Positions 11,817 to 22,889 of a stretch of DNA of 64,000 bases are shown piece by piece. The notes beneath the pieces were generated by a model. That model was given only the letters and a program-made list of their open reading frames with translations, was not told the DNA's origin and did no database searches. The stretch comes from Diplodia intermedia (taxonomy: Eukaryota; Ascomycota; Dothideomycetes; Botryosphaeriales; Botryosphaeriaceae). Within the stretch, counting starts at the first letter, position 1, and every line of letters begins with the position of its first letter. The stretch spans positions 124,001 to 188,000 of the forward strand of contig JAKEKT010000008.1 of the NCBI GenBank assembly GCA_021495925.1. The letters are read 5' to 3'. A program made the position numbers and the translations under genes.

Positions 11817-13058
11817 ATGCCTTCCTCAGCACCTCTGTCGTCTTGTCTCAGGCGTCTTTCCCCAGCCTCGCTTTCTGGCAGAGCCTTCTCCCATCCACCC
11901 CCGTCGATCCTCCTTCCCACGTCAATATCCACCCGCCGTTTCCATCCCAACCCCACACAGCAGCGTCGGGAGCGAAGAGCGCCCTTCTCCACCACGGCCT
12001 GCCCAGCATCCCCCCTCCCCAGCATGGACACGATCCGCACCACCATCGCCGAGAACCTCGGCGGGCCGGCCCACGCCCTCGCCCCGGAAGACTCCCAGTT
12101 CACGCTCTCGTCCGTGCCCGACCTCACGGGCAAGGTCGCCGTGGTGACGGGCGGCAGCGAGGGCATCGGCTACGGCTGCACGCACACGCTGCTGTCGCGC
12201 AACGTGTCCAAGCTCTTCATCATCTCGCAGTCTGCCGACATCGTGTCGCACGCGCTGGCGGCGATCCGCGACGAGCTGGGCGCATCCGTGGCTGAGCGCG
12301 TCGAGTGGGTGCCGTGCGACCTGTCCGACTGGGACGCGGCGGCCGACACGGCGACGCAGATCGCGGGCCGCACGGCGCGGCTGGACATACTCATCTGCAA
12401 CGCCGGGCGCGGCATCATGACGGCGCAGCGCGCGCCCAGCAACGGGGTCGACCTGCACATGGCCGTCAACCACTTCGGGCACAGCGTGCTGACGTCGCAC
12501 CTGCTGCCGCTGCTCAAGCGCACCGCGGCCGAGGGCCGCTTCGTGCGCGTCGTGCACCTGGGCAGCAACGCGCACGAGATGGCGCCCGCCGACACCGCCT
12601 TCGCCTCGCTCGCCGAGCTCAACAAGGACTACGGCCCGAACGCGCAGTACGGCCGCTCCAAGCTGGCGTGCATCCTGTACGCGCGCTACCTCGCCGCGCA
12701 CCTGCGCGCCGAGCACCCCAACGTGCTCGTCAACGCCTCGCACCCGGGCATCGTCGACACGCGCCAGACCAACGAGCACATCCACGAGGCCTACCCGCTC
12801 GGCGGCTACGGCGTCAGCCTGCTCGCCGCCCCGTTCAAGAAGAGCGCCATGCAGGGCTGCGTGTCGACCATGTACGCCGCCACCGCCACGGAGAAGAGCG
12901 GCGAGTACGTGTGCCCGCCCGCCATCGTGGAGCCCGGCAGCAAGCTGGCCGGCGACCGCGAGCTGGGCGAGCAGCTGATGCGCCTGACCCGCGAGCTGGT
13001 GGCCGAGAAGACGAGGACGTCGAGTGTGGAGCAGGGCTGCCCGTTCCGGGATTATTAG
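11817..13058 (+). CDS. Short-chain dehydrogenase/reductase
   Basis: This is a classical-type NAD(P)-dependent oxidoreductase with one uninterrupted exon, 413 residues from the first ATG. The cofactor motif TGGSEGIG starts at T111, the NAG motif lies in LDILICNAGRG, and the active-site Y278-x3-K282 lies in YGRSK. The shape (VVTGGSEGIGYGCTHTLL, NASHPGIVDT) resembles the retinol-dehydrogenase/WWOX-like branch used for lipid or ketone substrates; the substrate is unknown. The first 69 residues are Ser/Arg/Pro-rich and could be a mitochondrial presequence. Alternatively translation may start at the second ATG, position 12024 (MDTIRTT), giving a 344-residue enzyme. I slightly favour 12024. Confidence 0.88.
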   Translation: MPSSAPLSSCLRRLSPASLSGRAFSHPPPSILLPTSISTRRFHPNPTQQRRERRAPFSTTACPASPLPSMDTIRTTIAENLGGPAHALAPEDSQFTLSSVPDLTGKVAVVTGGSEGIGYGCTHTLLSRNVSKLFIISQSADIVSHALAAIRDELGASVAERVEWVPCDLSDWDAAADTATQIAGRTARLDILICNAGRGIMTAQRAPSNGVDLHMAVNHFGHSVLTSHLLPLLKRTAAEGRFVRVVHLGSNAHEMAPADTAFASLAELNKDYGPNAQYGRSKLACILYARYLAAHLRAEHPNVLVNASHPGIVDTRQTNEHIHEAYPLGGYGVSLLAAPFKKSAMQGCVSTMYAATATEKSGEYVCPPAIVEPGSKLAGDRELGEQLMRLTRELVAEKTRTSSVEQGCPFRDY

Positions 13059-13715
13059 GGGACGCGAGGGAGAGGATCATGTCTGGAGTGGTGTGAATCG
13101 AGCGTTTTGCGTTGTTTTGTGCGTTTCTGGTGGAGCGAGACGGCGTGATGTGTTCATCGTGCGTGGGCATCGACTGAGATGGCGAGAGGCGAGCAAATCA
13201 AACGCCGTCGCACAGCTGTACTTGTACGTGTATCAGATCAGGAAGTCGGAACATGGTGGCATCATGCTAAGATCAGGCACTCACCACGGTGCAGATAGCT
13301 TAAATGGAGCTCTGCTCGCAGCATGGTCAGCACACAGCCTGACGCAGGGGTTGGTGCATCGCTTTGCAGGGTCCATAACGCAATCCAGCCAAGGTGGATC
13401 GCTATTGGATGTGGCAGCAACGCGTCTGTAACACTTTAGCACGCAATGCAGTCTGTGCTCCCAAAATAGCTCGAATGAACATTAGAAGAAAGTCGTCGCC
13501 TTCTATGTATTCACAACCAACCGCTTGCTCACCGACGCCCCTGAATCCAGTAACCATACAATCCCAAAAAGAAAACGGACCAACACCCTCCCTCTATGAA
13601 GCATGAATCAACCAGTAGATTTTGGTACCCTGTACAAAGATAGAACAGATGCTTCGTGAGATTTCGACATTCGCAGTAATGAAAGTGGCCCGGGAATCAT
13701 GTTTGACGGACGAAT
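13059..13715. other. Intergenic region between convergent genes
   Basis: This interval contains the 3' flanks of the dehydrogenase and rcf2. No gene is seen. Confidence 0.6.
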
Positions 13716-14663
13716 CTAGTGCTTCAGCTTGCCCTCCTGCTCTGCCTGGGCCTTGGCGGCAGCTTCGCGGGCCTTCATCTTGCGCTCTTCAGCCTCGACC
13801 ATTTCTGTAACACACGTCAGCACATCATGTCGTGATGTCGGCCCGTTTCGGCTGAGACATACCCTTCCACTGATCTTCGCCCTGGTAGCGCTCGTGGTGG
13901 ATCTTCTTCTCGATGTAGTGCGAGTGCGTGGGGTCGTTGGGGTCGAGCACCTTGACCGTCTCCCAGCGGCCAGCGCCCTTGTTCGCGTCGTTGGCCTCGA
14001 AGGCGAAACTGGCCAGCAGCACCGCGAGCGTCAGACCCTGGGCGTACACACGAGCTTGCACCAGCTTCTGCTGGCCCGAGAGGTAGGGGTTGCGCGAGAC
14101 GAGGGCAAAGGAGCCGCCCATGGAAGCCAGCCATGCGGCGAAGACAATGGGGTAGCGGTTCTCGGCGGCCCAGTCCTTCAGCTTGTCGAACGATGTCTTG
14201 CCAGACTCCAGCAGCGCCTGTTGGGCCCTCTCCTCCTCCTCGAGGCGCTTCTTCTCCGGGTTGGTCTCGATGTCGTAGCGGCGCGAGGCGCGATCAGCGG
14301 CAATGATACCTGGGCACACATTAGCTACCTGTGGGCGGTGGTTGACGCGAACGAGTAATCGACTACGTACTGACGAAAGTACCGCCAGAGGTGACGAGGA
14401 AGGCCCGGAAAGGTATCGAGAGCTGGCGGAACATGGGATATCTCTTCGTGGCAAAGAAAACACCAGCGCCACTGGCTGCCAGACCGGCGGCGAGACCTAG
14501 GCTGCCACCCTTAACCGTGGCACTGTTTTCAAAGTCAGCACGCGAGCTCCGGATCGGGCGACGAATTGCTTGATGGATGCGAGCAACCGCAAGGCGACTG
14601 CTGCTACGTGGGAAACACTCACTTGTAGTGGGCCTGCTCCTCCTCCTTGGTAAGAATCTTCAT
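13716..14663 (-). CDS. rcf2: Respiratory supercomplex factor 2 (HIG1-domain, mitochondrial)
   Basis: This inner-membrane protein associates with cytochrome c oxidase and bc1-oxidase supercomplexes. Exons are 14663-14623, 14522-14371, 14309-13863 and 13804-13716, giving 242 residues. The start is set by the family N terminus MKILTKEEEQAHYNATVKGG, rebuilt across a 100-bp intron. The HIG1 region spans roughly residues 100-165 and includes WAAENRYPIVFAAWLASMGG, then PYLSGQQKLVQARVYAQGLT. The C terminus is a charged helix ending in KLKH. All introns are GT...AG. Yeast Rcf2 has a similar length and the same start. Identification is from family knowledge rather than a search. Confidence 0.93.
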
Positions 14664-15930
14664 GGTGACGGTGAATGCGGCGATGCGCGGGGATGATGGA
14701 CAATGGAGGATCGGGCGGATTCAATCGTGGGCGGGTGGACGTTGACGCGCTGCAGCGGGGTGATTGGGACAGCTCTCGCGGTGAGGAGGGAGAGAGGAGA
14801 GATAGGGCGGATGGCGATGGGAGAGAGAGGAAAGCCGGGGCAGCAGCGGGGAGCAAAGCTAATAAGTATGCATGCATGACGTCGGCAAAAAGAGGGCGGC
14901 GACAGGCGCCGCGGGCGGTCGCGCTCAGCAAAGCCGCGACGGCCACGCACAAATCTCGGGCCCCGCCGAGCGTAGGCCGCACAGGCACATCACACCATGT
15001 CAGGCGCCTTTCCTGCCGTCGCCGTTGGCCAGGGTCTGCCGCCCGTCTCAGATCCCGCGCTGGCTATCTCCGGCCGCACAAGCTTCCCCGTTTCTCCACT
15101 TTCTGCACGCCCTGCACGACCGCAGGCGTGGCAGAACTGGCCATGGTCGTGCTATTCTGGCCTCGATATCTCGACAAGGCCAGTCGCTGCGGCGGCCGGG
15201 TGTTCCATGTCACGGTGCTCAGGCGCCCCGAGTCTTCGCGATGGCTGCCGGAGATGCCGATGATGCCGAATCGCCAATGCCGCCGGCCATAGCTCCCGCC
15301 CGGCGAATCTCTTCCAGATCGTGCCGAACAAGCCGCGCTTTACGGTAGAAACCGGGGAACCAGCTTCCGTCTTCGACACCCGCCGCTAGCAATCCTGCAG
15401 GTTGCTTATTTTCGCCCGCTGCTGATTCACCCGCCTGCGTCTGGAAGACGCCGATGCGCATCTCGCCGCAGGTAGGGGTCGCCGACCTTTTATACTGCTG
15501 CCCTCCGGCCCTCCGGCCCACCATCGTGGATCTACATTGAGCTCCACAGCCAGCACGCTTGTTCACGATTGATATCGTCATCATCCCATTTGGGCGTTGC
15601 TGGCGATGAGTAATAGCCTTTTTCTGGATGCACTCTCGATGTCACTTGCACATGACTTGCACATCAGCAGTCTGCAGAGATTATGTCACTTATCTCGACG
15701 CTTTGTCAGCCAAAGCGTTGCGCTTCTCCGACCAATGAGACACACGGCTTTACGGCTCCTGATCAGTGCGCATGCGCAAGCCGTGCTCCATCTCTTCCTT
15801 ACTTGTCCATATTACCTGAGTTCGTTTATCAAGAATCCGTCGTCTAAAGGCATATCCTTCCTTGCATTCTAATCCAATCATCCGCTTCCTTAGATCCAAC
15901 TTCACCACACCTATGCCTTCACGCACGGCG
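14664..15930. other. Intergenic region
   Basis: This holds the promoter of rcf2 on the left. No gene is recognised in the remaining 1.2 kb; the open frames seen are short and overlap each other on both strands. Confidence 0.5.
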
Positions 15931-16136
15931 GGTGACAAAAGAAATTGCACGCCCGCGTTTACCCTATGTACACAAACACTGCATTATCAAGCTGGTGTAG
16001 GCAGTTGAATCGAAGATCCGGACGTAAATATTTGCATTTAAAACGTACATTTACGTCCGGATTCTGTATTCAACTACCCACCCGGTGAGAGATTTTTCTA
16101 TGAGGCAGATGCGGGTAGGCAATCTCTTTTGTCACC
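15931..16136. mobile_element. MITE-like element, family A, complete copy
   Basis: This 206-bp non-coding unit has terminal inverted repeats of about 26 bp: the left end begins GGTGACAAAAGAAATTGC, and the right end read on the minus strand begins GGTGACAAAAGAGATTGC. Inside is a large palindrome with arms at 16003-16031 and 16048-16076 sharing GATCCGGACGTAAAT. I do not see a clear target-site duplication. Related copies occur at 42134, around 52.5 kb and possibly at 50142. It lies directly upstream of the HET-domain gene. Confidence 0.75.
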
Positions 16137-16391
16137 TAAGTAACCACTCCGCTAAAATAGACGCTCGTCTCATTCAATCTTTGATAGGTTTATACTCACC
16201 CACGTGATTGACACCATCAGCCAAGCATTGTTTTCCGCCCACAACTTCAACTCCAGCCCCGCCGTTCCCATGAGCCAACTGCTTCCTCGCAGCACAAGAT
16301 GCCCAAGCTCGCAAATGGGCTCTCGAGATCCACGTCAATACCATGTGTTGGCCTCAGGACCACGAGATAAAGGTAACACCGGATCCGCAGG

Positions 16392-16934
16392 ATGCCGATC
16401 CGGAGGAAGACCTTCTCCATCGTGGGCCACTCGAGGAGATACACATCCCTCTTTTCGGAAAGGACATGCCCGCCGCGCAAGCGCCATATTCGCCCGAAGA
16501 TTCCAAACACCGGCAGCGCACGCTCGGCGTCCACGGCCCACTCCCCCACGAGAGCGCCAAAAGATGGGCCCGGACGCTCTCCGAGCTCCCGTGCATCAAC
16601 CGACGATACTTCCATCCGTGGAGCCTCAAGCCTCCCGCGCGGCTCCCCGATTCCTCGGCCCTCGCCGCCCTGTCCCGGCGCGGCGATCCGGCTCTGCTTC
16701 CGCCGGTACGCGCGAGGCGTCCAGCTCCGGGCGTGCGGCAACCCCGCCTGCGCCGCCAGGAGGGCGCGGCTGGACGAGGTCCTGCCGCAGTGCGCGTGGC
16801 GCCGTTTGCGGGAGTGGCTCGTCGCGCTGCTCGGCTGCACGCTCGACCTGGCGAACGGCGAGACCGAGGTGAAGACGTGCCCCTTTTGGGTCTGCGAGAC
16901 GCGGCTCGACAAGATCTTGCGCGACTTTGATCAA

Positions 16935-16967
<33 letters not shown>

Positions 16968-18806
16968 AGGGTCCGGCTGTGGTGCGTCGATGTCGTGGGC
17001 ATCCGCAGCGTCTTCGCTTGGGTGCTGCATACCCAGGTCGACGGCCGCTTTTGGGGGTTCGTCCGCGATTCGGCGAAGCGGGATGAGCAGTCGCGGGCGA
17101 TGCGCGCCTTGCACCGCGCTGCTGCGGTTGAAGCCGTGGATGAAGCGGTTGGTATGGGCATCTGCCCGTGGAGGCTGGGGAATGCGTCCAGGCTCAGTTT
17201 GAGAGGGGAGGTGGATCTGCCGCCCATCGTGCAGATGGTTCGCCAGAAAGACCACTTGAAGCGTGCTTTGGGCAGTGAAAAGCATGGAGAGTGCAACGCT
17301 GACTTTTGCAAAATCAGCAAGCTGGAGAGCACCGGCGTTCAGCAGCTGCACATGTGCCGTGGCGCGTTGTGCGGCGAAACTGAATTTCCACAAGAGCAGC
17401 TGGTTCGTTCTCTCCGTACCGGCGGCCCTACTGTTTGGTCGAGCGGACCAAAAGCTCGAACCACTGGGCACACCTCTCTGATCCACTCCGACAAGATGCA
17501 AGAATCACCTTACGTAGCCATATCCCACGTATGGTCAGATGGAACAGGAGTCGGACTGGAAACCCCCGGTACCGTTAACCGCTGCCTTTTCGGCTACTTT
17601 GCGGACGTATCCGAAAGGCTTGGCTGCAAAGGTATCTGGTGGGACACGATATGCGTGCCTGAGGATGATGACGCCAGGAAGACAGCCATTCTCAGGATGA
17701 ACTCTGACTATGAGAATGCCGCGTTTACCGTGATCCACGACGCTTCCCTGGTGAACTTCGAATGGAGAGAGGATGGAAGTCCTTGTGTTGCGCTGTTTCT
17801 CTCGGACTGGTTCACGCGTGGCTGGACTGCAATCGAGCTCTGTATATCAAGGCATGTCAAAGTCCTCTTCAAGGACCCAGATTCCCCCAATGGACCACCT
17901 CTCATCAAGGACTTGGACAACGATGTCCTGCCTTCGGCAAAGCACCTTTGCCACCTCGGTGTCCGCAACGCACAACACATCATCACGAAGTTCCGCGAGT
18001 TCCGACACGAAAACGAGAGACCGAGCGGATCCAACAGACGGCCAATGAAGATACGCAAGGGCGGCCTCATCAACGATTTCAAGAACCTCACCGACGTCAT
18101 AGCAACGCGAACGACGTCCCGAAAGAAGGACGAGATGGTCATCGCAGGCCTCCTGGGCCTCGAAGAGCTGGACAAGTCGTTGGATTCCGCCGCGATCACG
18201 AAACAGATCATTGCAAGGTTCGCAGCGCACATCCCGACGGCCATTCTGTTCCACAAGGAGCCGACCATCTGCTCGTCCGGCCCCTGGTCATGGTGTCCGT
18301 CGTCTCTGTACGACATCGTGGCTGTTGGGCCGCGGAGACAGACGACGACTTCGGATCCCGCAGCGCTGTCTCGCGGCGAGCTCGTGCTTTATCTCCGCCA
18401 TCAGGTTCTCGAGCGCGACGACTGCGACTGTGTCATCCCGCAAAGCGATGACGCGGGGGTCAAAGCTTCCATCTCCGAGGCCCTCAAGCGATGGCAGAAT
18501 TGCGTGTTGCTTGCGGATGGAGGCGAAGCGGGCGTGGTCTCACCGCCGGCCTGCTTTCTGCTCGCGTCCGTGGTCAGTGCTGCTCCCGATTTTATCATTG
18601 GAAGGCAGAGAGGTGGCCATGTCGTATGCCGGTTCATCGGCACGGTGACGTTCCCTCTGGAGAGATTCAGGTGGAAGCTGGGCATCGATACGAGCAGGTG
18701 GGGCCAAGCGCTGCAGTTTCGCTTTGGATCGGATGGTGATCGACCTGAGCAGAATGCGAGGGAGGTTTTGAAGCAGTTTGACCAGTGGTTTCGTCAGCAT
18801 TTTTGA
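16392..18806 (+). CDS. HET-domain (heterokaryon incompatibility) protein
   Basis: HET-domain proteins trigger programmed cell death during non-self recognition in moulds. The continuous frame codes for 804 residues. The HET core lies at about residues 370-480: SPYVAISHVWSDG, then GIWWDTICVPEDDDA, then FTRGWTAIELC. An upstream cysteine-rich stretch (LRACGNPACAARR, CPFWVCETRLDKI) precedes it, interrupted by a polyglycine run encoded by (GGC)n at about 16935-16968. The first ~100 residues of this frame are Arg/Ser/Pro-rich and unconvincing. A different frame, open from about 16272 through the ATG at 16343 to about 16690, reads like real protein (DPEEDLLHRGPLEEIHIPLF). The true N terminus is therefore probably in that frame, joined by an unseen intron or broken by a frameshift. 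It sits next to the amyloid-motif cluster, a related cell-death theme. Confidence 0.85.
16935..16968. repeat. (GGC)n trinucleotide run inside the HET gene
   Basis: This in-frame GGC run gives about eleven consecutive glycines between the Cys-rich segment and the next conserved block. Such tracts vary in length between strains. Confidence 0.9.
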
Positions 18807-19168
18807 GAGCTGGTAAAGCCGCATAAAGCCAATACAGACAATACAACGGTAGTGATTTCAGGTAAGAATTCAATCCCATTAATTCCATGAATGTACGAAG
18901 GAGCCTGAGCTAAACGCTGCAGTAGTTTCTCGAACACTAACTGTCGACCACACAAAACAGATGTAGATATCCCGTCAAGCGCTGCTCACGGGGCCAGAAT
19001 TGAGCCCTCTCCTGTGCAAGTAATGTCTCAGCCGTGGAGGTCTTCAGCCTGACATGCACCCATCATGACACTGCCGCCTGCAGACAGCGATAGACAAAAT
19101 ATCGGCAACAAGAGATGTACCAGGAAAGGAAAACACGTAAATACGGAAAGGCAAGGGACATTTTTCTC
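18807..19168. other. 3' flanking region between convergent genes
   Basis: No feature is seen beyond the two 3' flanks. Confidence 0.55.
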
Positions 19169-19510
19169 TTAAGGTCTACCCCAAACATCTCCGTTGACTT
19201 GTTTGGAGTGGCCTTGTGCGGAACTATCGTTCCACGTCTTTGACCCCGTAGGCACTGCAGCTGGTCTATCGATGTCTCCATTCGTTTGGTCTGCCTCGTC
19301 TTTGGCTGTGCTCTTGTTGTATACGCGATCGGTGGCAACGGTCGGTTTCTTCTCAGACGGTCCTTTGCCCGAGTCATCAGGCATTTTTGCTTCTGAGATA
19401 AGACCCGGGTGTCTTTTTTTGAAGTCCTGGGTCCAGTCGGGAGCAAGACGTAGTGTTTGCGTCGAGGTATTGGACCCGGTCTGTGGCATAGAAGCTCCCT
19501 TAGAATCCAT
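19169..19510 (-). CDS. Small motif-only protein with C-terminal two-repeat amyloid-like motif
   Basis: This is a 113-residue protein with no effector domain. Residues 1-70 are Ser/Thr/Lys/Pro-rich and look disordered. The C terminus carries two copies of the cluster repeat: repeat 1 is DRVYNKSTAKDEADQTNGDI and repeat 2 is KTWNDSSAQGHSKQVNGDVW, with the protein ending four residues later. In both, the aromatic, A, [S/A], Q and NG positions match the other loci. The ATG at 19510 is the simplest start. An upstream frame with an ATG at 19606 and a GTGAGT donor near 19556 could add an exon, but phases do not fit. It is head-to-head with the effector-like gene at 20736, 1.2 kb away. Function is unknown; it may act as a seed, regulator or remnant. 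Confidence 0.6.
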   Translation of the reverse strand: MDSKGASMPQTGSNTSTQTLRLAPDWTQDFKKRHPGLISEAKMPDDSGKGPSEKKPTVATDRVYNKSTAKDEADQTNGDIDRPAAVPTGSKTWNDSSAQGHSKQVNGDVWGRP

Positions 19511-20735
19511 TGCTTTCAAATTAGTTGACGTGCGAGCAGCTACATAGGTATACTCACAGCTTAAGCTTGGAGATATATTGATTCTTCTGTAAATGTGCTG
19601 TGCCACTAGAGGCCATGCTTCATCGCCGACAGAAAACCACTTATCTATGTGGCCCGCTGTAGAGCCGCATCACGAGCTGGGGAACGAAAGAAGGTGTCGC
19701 TCCAATTACCACGTCAACAGCAGGGTGGACAATCCTTTACAATTTGAGACTGTACGGTTTACACATGGCAGCCACGCGGCGCTTTCCTAGTTGCTGCGTT
19801 CGCGCAGTCGGGCCGTAGTATAGCCCACCAGTGCTTGGGCTTGTGATGGTGGAAGTTTATTCGAGCCAGGCACGATACACCCTGGTCCTGGGCCGCTTCC
19901 ATGCATGGGGCAAGCTGACAACAATCAGCTTTTCCTTGATCCCCGCACTCATGATGATCGGGCTCTACGCCCAGCATCAATGGAAAGTGGGTGCGAGAGG
20001 CGAGAGGGTTACACGGTGTCATTGGCTCGGTCAAAGCCACGGTCGTGATAGCAGCTCAAATGAGGGGTGGCAGCCATTCCGGAAGGCTATTGGAGTATGG
20101 TGCGGGGAGTGGCGACGAGGAGGCAGCGACGGGAAGTGTTGGAATACGCGAAGCAAGAGGCTCTGGTGTACGTACTGTGCAATCCGGGCAAACCTATACG
20201 CGAATGCGCGTATGCGCAATCTCCGGCCACCTACTCTGATTCGCTATCCACATTCCTTGCCCCTGTCTGCATATCCCGGTAAACTGGTTCGCTGCCTCGA
20301 ATCAACCGGCATCCATGGCTGGCAAGCTCCAAGCCAGCGGATTTATCCGCACACCCACAGATAGCGACTTGGGATTTCGGACGAGCTTACTGAGCAGCAT
20401 AATTGGTTGCGCAAGAAACCCTTTTGCTTCCATTTCCACTTACCCCCTTTTGGCTGCATTTCTGCATTTGTTTTTGCCGCCCGATGACGTTCGTCTACGG
20501 GATCACCACCTTCCGCTTTATCGGGAATTTGTGCGGCATTCCGTGCGCACATGCACTTCTGCACGACATTATCTGAGCACGAACGCAATGCAATGTCTCA
20601 CGAGACTGACGCCGCTCTCAGTGCCACTCAAATCGTTCACCCTTTCCCCCACTTTCACCTCACGGGCGTGCTGGCGCCATCCACCAATCTTGTTCAGCGA
20701 AGACACGGAACACCACCCTTGGTGTTCCGCAGGGT
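19511..20735. promoter_or_regulatory. Divergent intergenic region of the first motif/effector pair
   Basis: This 1.2-kb stretch separates two head-to-head genes and should contain both promoters. No gene or repeat is recognised. A pair of short direct copies of GGAACACCAC/GGTGTTCCGC at 20707-20732 forms a small palindrome just before the effector ATG. Confidence 0.45.
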
Positions 20736-21775
20736 ATGTCAGGCTTAGAGGTGGTGGGGGCTATTGCCAGCATTATTCAGCTCGCCAAAAACACCACCGA
20801 ACTGGTCAAATTCCTTCGAGATCTCTCCAAAAACGTTCACCGCTCTTCCGAGCAGTTCCAAAAATACCAGAAACGAGCCAACGAGCTACAACAGATTGTC
20901 AATCTCATGAAAGATAATGAAGCACTTCAGTCCCAAACGTTGAATGCTCCAATCGAGGCACTTCTTCAAACCGTCCAGGCGATTCTGAAAGCGTTGAGGA
21001 AAAAATTCGTGGATGAACCATCCAACACGTCCAAGAAGTGGAAGAACTTGACCAAAGGAGCCCGGATTCTGCAAGCCGAGTCTGCGATATCGGAGGTATT
21101 TGATGACCTGGAACGCCATAAAAGCACTCTTGCACTTGCAATCTTGGAGAATCTTGGAGGCGCTATTCACCGAATCGACGCAACGCTCCCGGAAATTCAA
21201 AAGCAAGTGCAAAACATTGAGCGTACGCTATTGGCTTGCACGTCTCTTTCGGACGATAGCAGAAGACCAAGGACTCTCCTTGTTAGGCCTACAATACCAC
21301 ATGCTCAATCGGATTATGGCCCAAGAGAGGTGAGAACGGCCTTAAGTGTCACTGAAGCTTGGAAACAGCGACCTACCTTTTCGGTGGCCCTTGCTGACTA
21401 AATCAGAGGGTTGCGGACCAAGAGCTTACCTCCGGTAACATCGAACCGAGACCTCTTGTCTTGAGGGCACATTCAACAGACTCCGAATCCCGCGTATCCG
21501 ATAACAGCTCGATATTGAACCTTGAAGTCAGCCCCCATCAGACGTATATTGAACGTCGCGGATATAGAGCAGCTGTTGAACGTGTATACACAGATAACAC
21601 GGCATCGGAACAAGCTCTTCAATTGAACGGTAACATTGGAGGCAACGAGCTCAACGAGCAAAATTTCGCCTTCTCGGCGCACTGGACCAGCAACAGGGCT
21701 GTCGGACAGAGTCGGCAGGTTAATGGAGACGTGTTCGACGCGAGTTTTGCATCTTCGTTCTTTTCAAGGAATTAG
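20736..21775 (+). CDS. SesA/HeLo-like effector with C-terminal two-repeat amyloid-like motif
   Basis: Two exons (20736-21329, 21407-21775) code for 320 residues. The N terminus MSGLEVVGAIASIIQLAKNT starts an all-helical domain of about 185 residues with the family tail W...LQAESAISEVFDDLERHKSTLALAI. This resembles the SesA (Pfam PF17107) and HeLo-like domains of fungal death effectors and NLR N termini. A disordered Ser-rich linker follows. The C terminus then has repeat 1 (ERVYTDNTASEQALQLNGNI) and repeat 2 (HWTSNRAVGQSRQVNGDV), and ends in an aromatic segment DASFASSFF. The [S/A]-R/Q-x-x-x-G-N/D core and the C-terminal aromatics resemble the HET-s prion-forming domain plan. The intron separates the two modules exactly after a Glu codon. 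Predicted role: membrane-toxic cell-death executor activated by amyloid templating; this is inference. Confidence 0.82.
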
Positions 21776-22889
21776 CAACGCCCCAAAGACTGGCATACAT
21801 TGTGGGCTTTAGAGATAAGTTGTTCCTCCGGGTGGTTAATCACGATGGGATGTACATCATCAAAGGAGTATCCTTATTGGCGTCGGTTCTGGTTTGCCCT
21901 CTTCCACACATTAATAGCTCGGAACATTATACTATGGCCTGAACAGAATTGAACGTTGCTGGCTCTCGCTTGGTTTCAAGAAAAATTCACTGGCGGGGTG
22001 TCTTGAAAAGATTGCGAGGTGGAAGCGCCAGCCTCTTCCGAACGCAAGTACGTTTGATCACCCCTTTGATTGTATGCTGCACAATACGAAAAGTGGTACT
22101 CCCCTGAAGAGATCCCGGAGAAAATTAAGGCCTTGATAGGCCCGGCTCTGACGAATCTTGTATTGGATGATGGTTTATCCCAGGATATTGCATCTGGCCA
22201 CTCCCATTTTGGCTTAGCCCAGTTCCGATCTTATACACACTTCTGCTGCTCGAAGGATCTACGGTAGCCCTGTTCGAATGCAGAGAGAACGGAGACTGGA
22301 ACCTGTTATGGTGGAGACATGCGCCAAGGGAAACCCCGCTCCGCATCCGAGGTAGTGAGTACATGCGACGCGAACCGTCTGCTGCAGCCCCTTGTTCCTT
22401 CCAACCTATTACACATGCGAGGGCATTCACCAATCATAAGCCTCAGAGAACAAGCTCCATTTGGCTGCCTTGCATCCTGCGCAGTGTAGCATAGCCTTCC
22501 TGTCTTTTGGGCTTCGCTCACCCAACGCCTCGCCGCAACGCCTACTCCCCAGTTGCGCAGGGTGGCTAGGCAAATGGAGCCTGGCATCGTGGCACCTGTC
22601 CGCCTTTTGATGGACGAAGTGTGCCTTGTGTGAGTGTATTCTCTCCCGTGATTCGTACTACGGGAAAGAGGCTGAAACACGCAAGGCTGTTTTACTGTTT
22701 CGTCCACATACTCACGAAGACGCCTCGCGCCTGTATTTCGCCTGGCATGTACTGTACCATCCTCGATAATCATAACGTGTTCGGCCTCAAGCAATTGGTC
22801 TTAGCGACGTCTCATTGTTTTTTTCACTGCACAGCTACCTTCCTTTATCAACCTCCAAACACTGTACCACAATATTAAACATGCCGGAA
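21776..22889. other. Intergenic region inside the motif cluster
   Basis: No intact gene is seen. A short open stretch at about 21935-22060 on the + strand (reading ...GFKKNSLAGCLEKIARWKR...) looks protein-like but has no start and no family I recognise; it may be a gene remnant. Confidence 0.4.
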
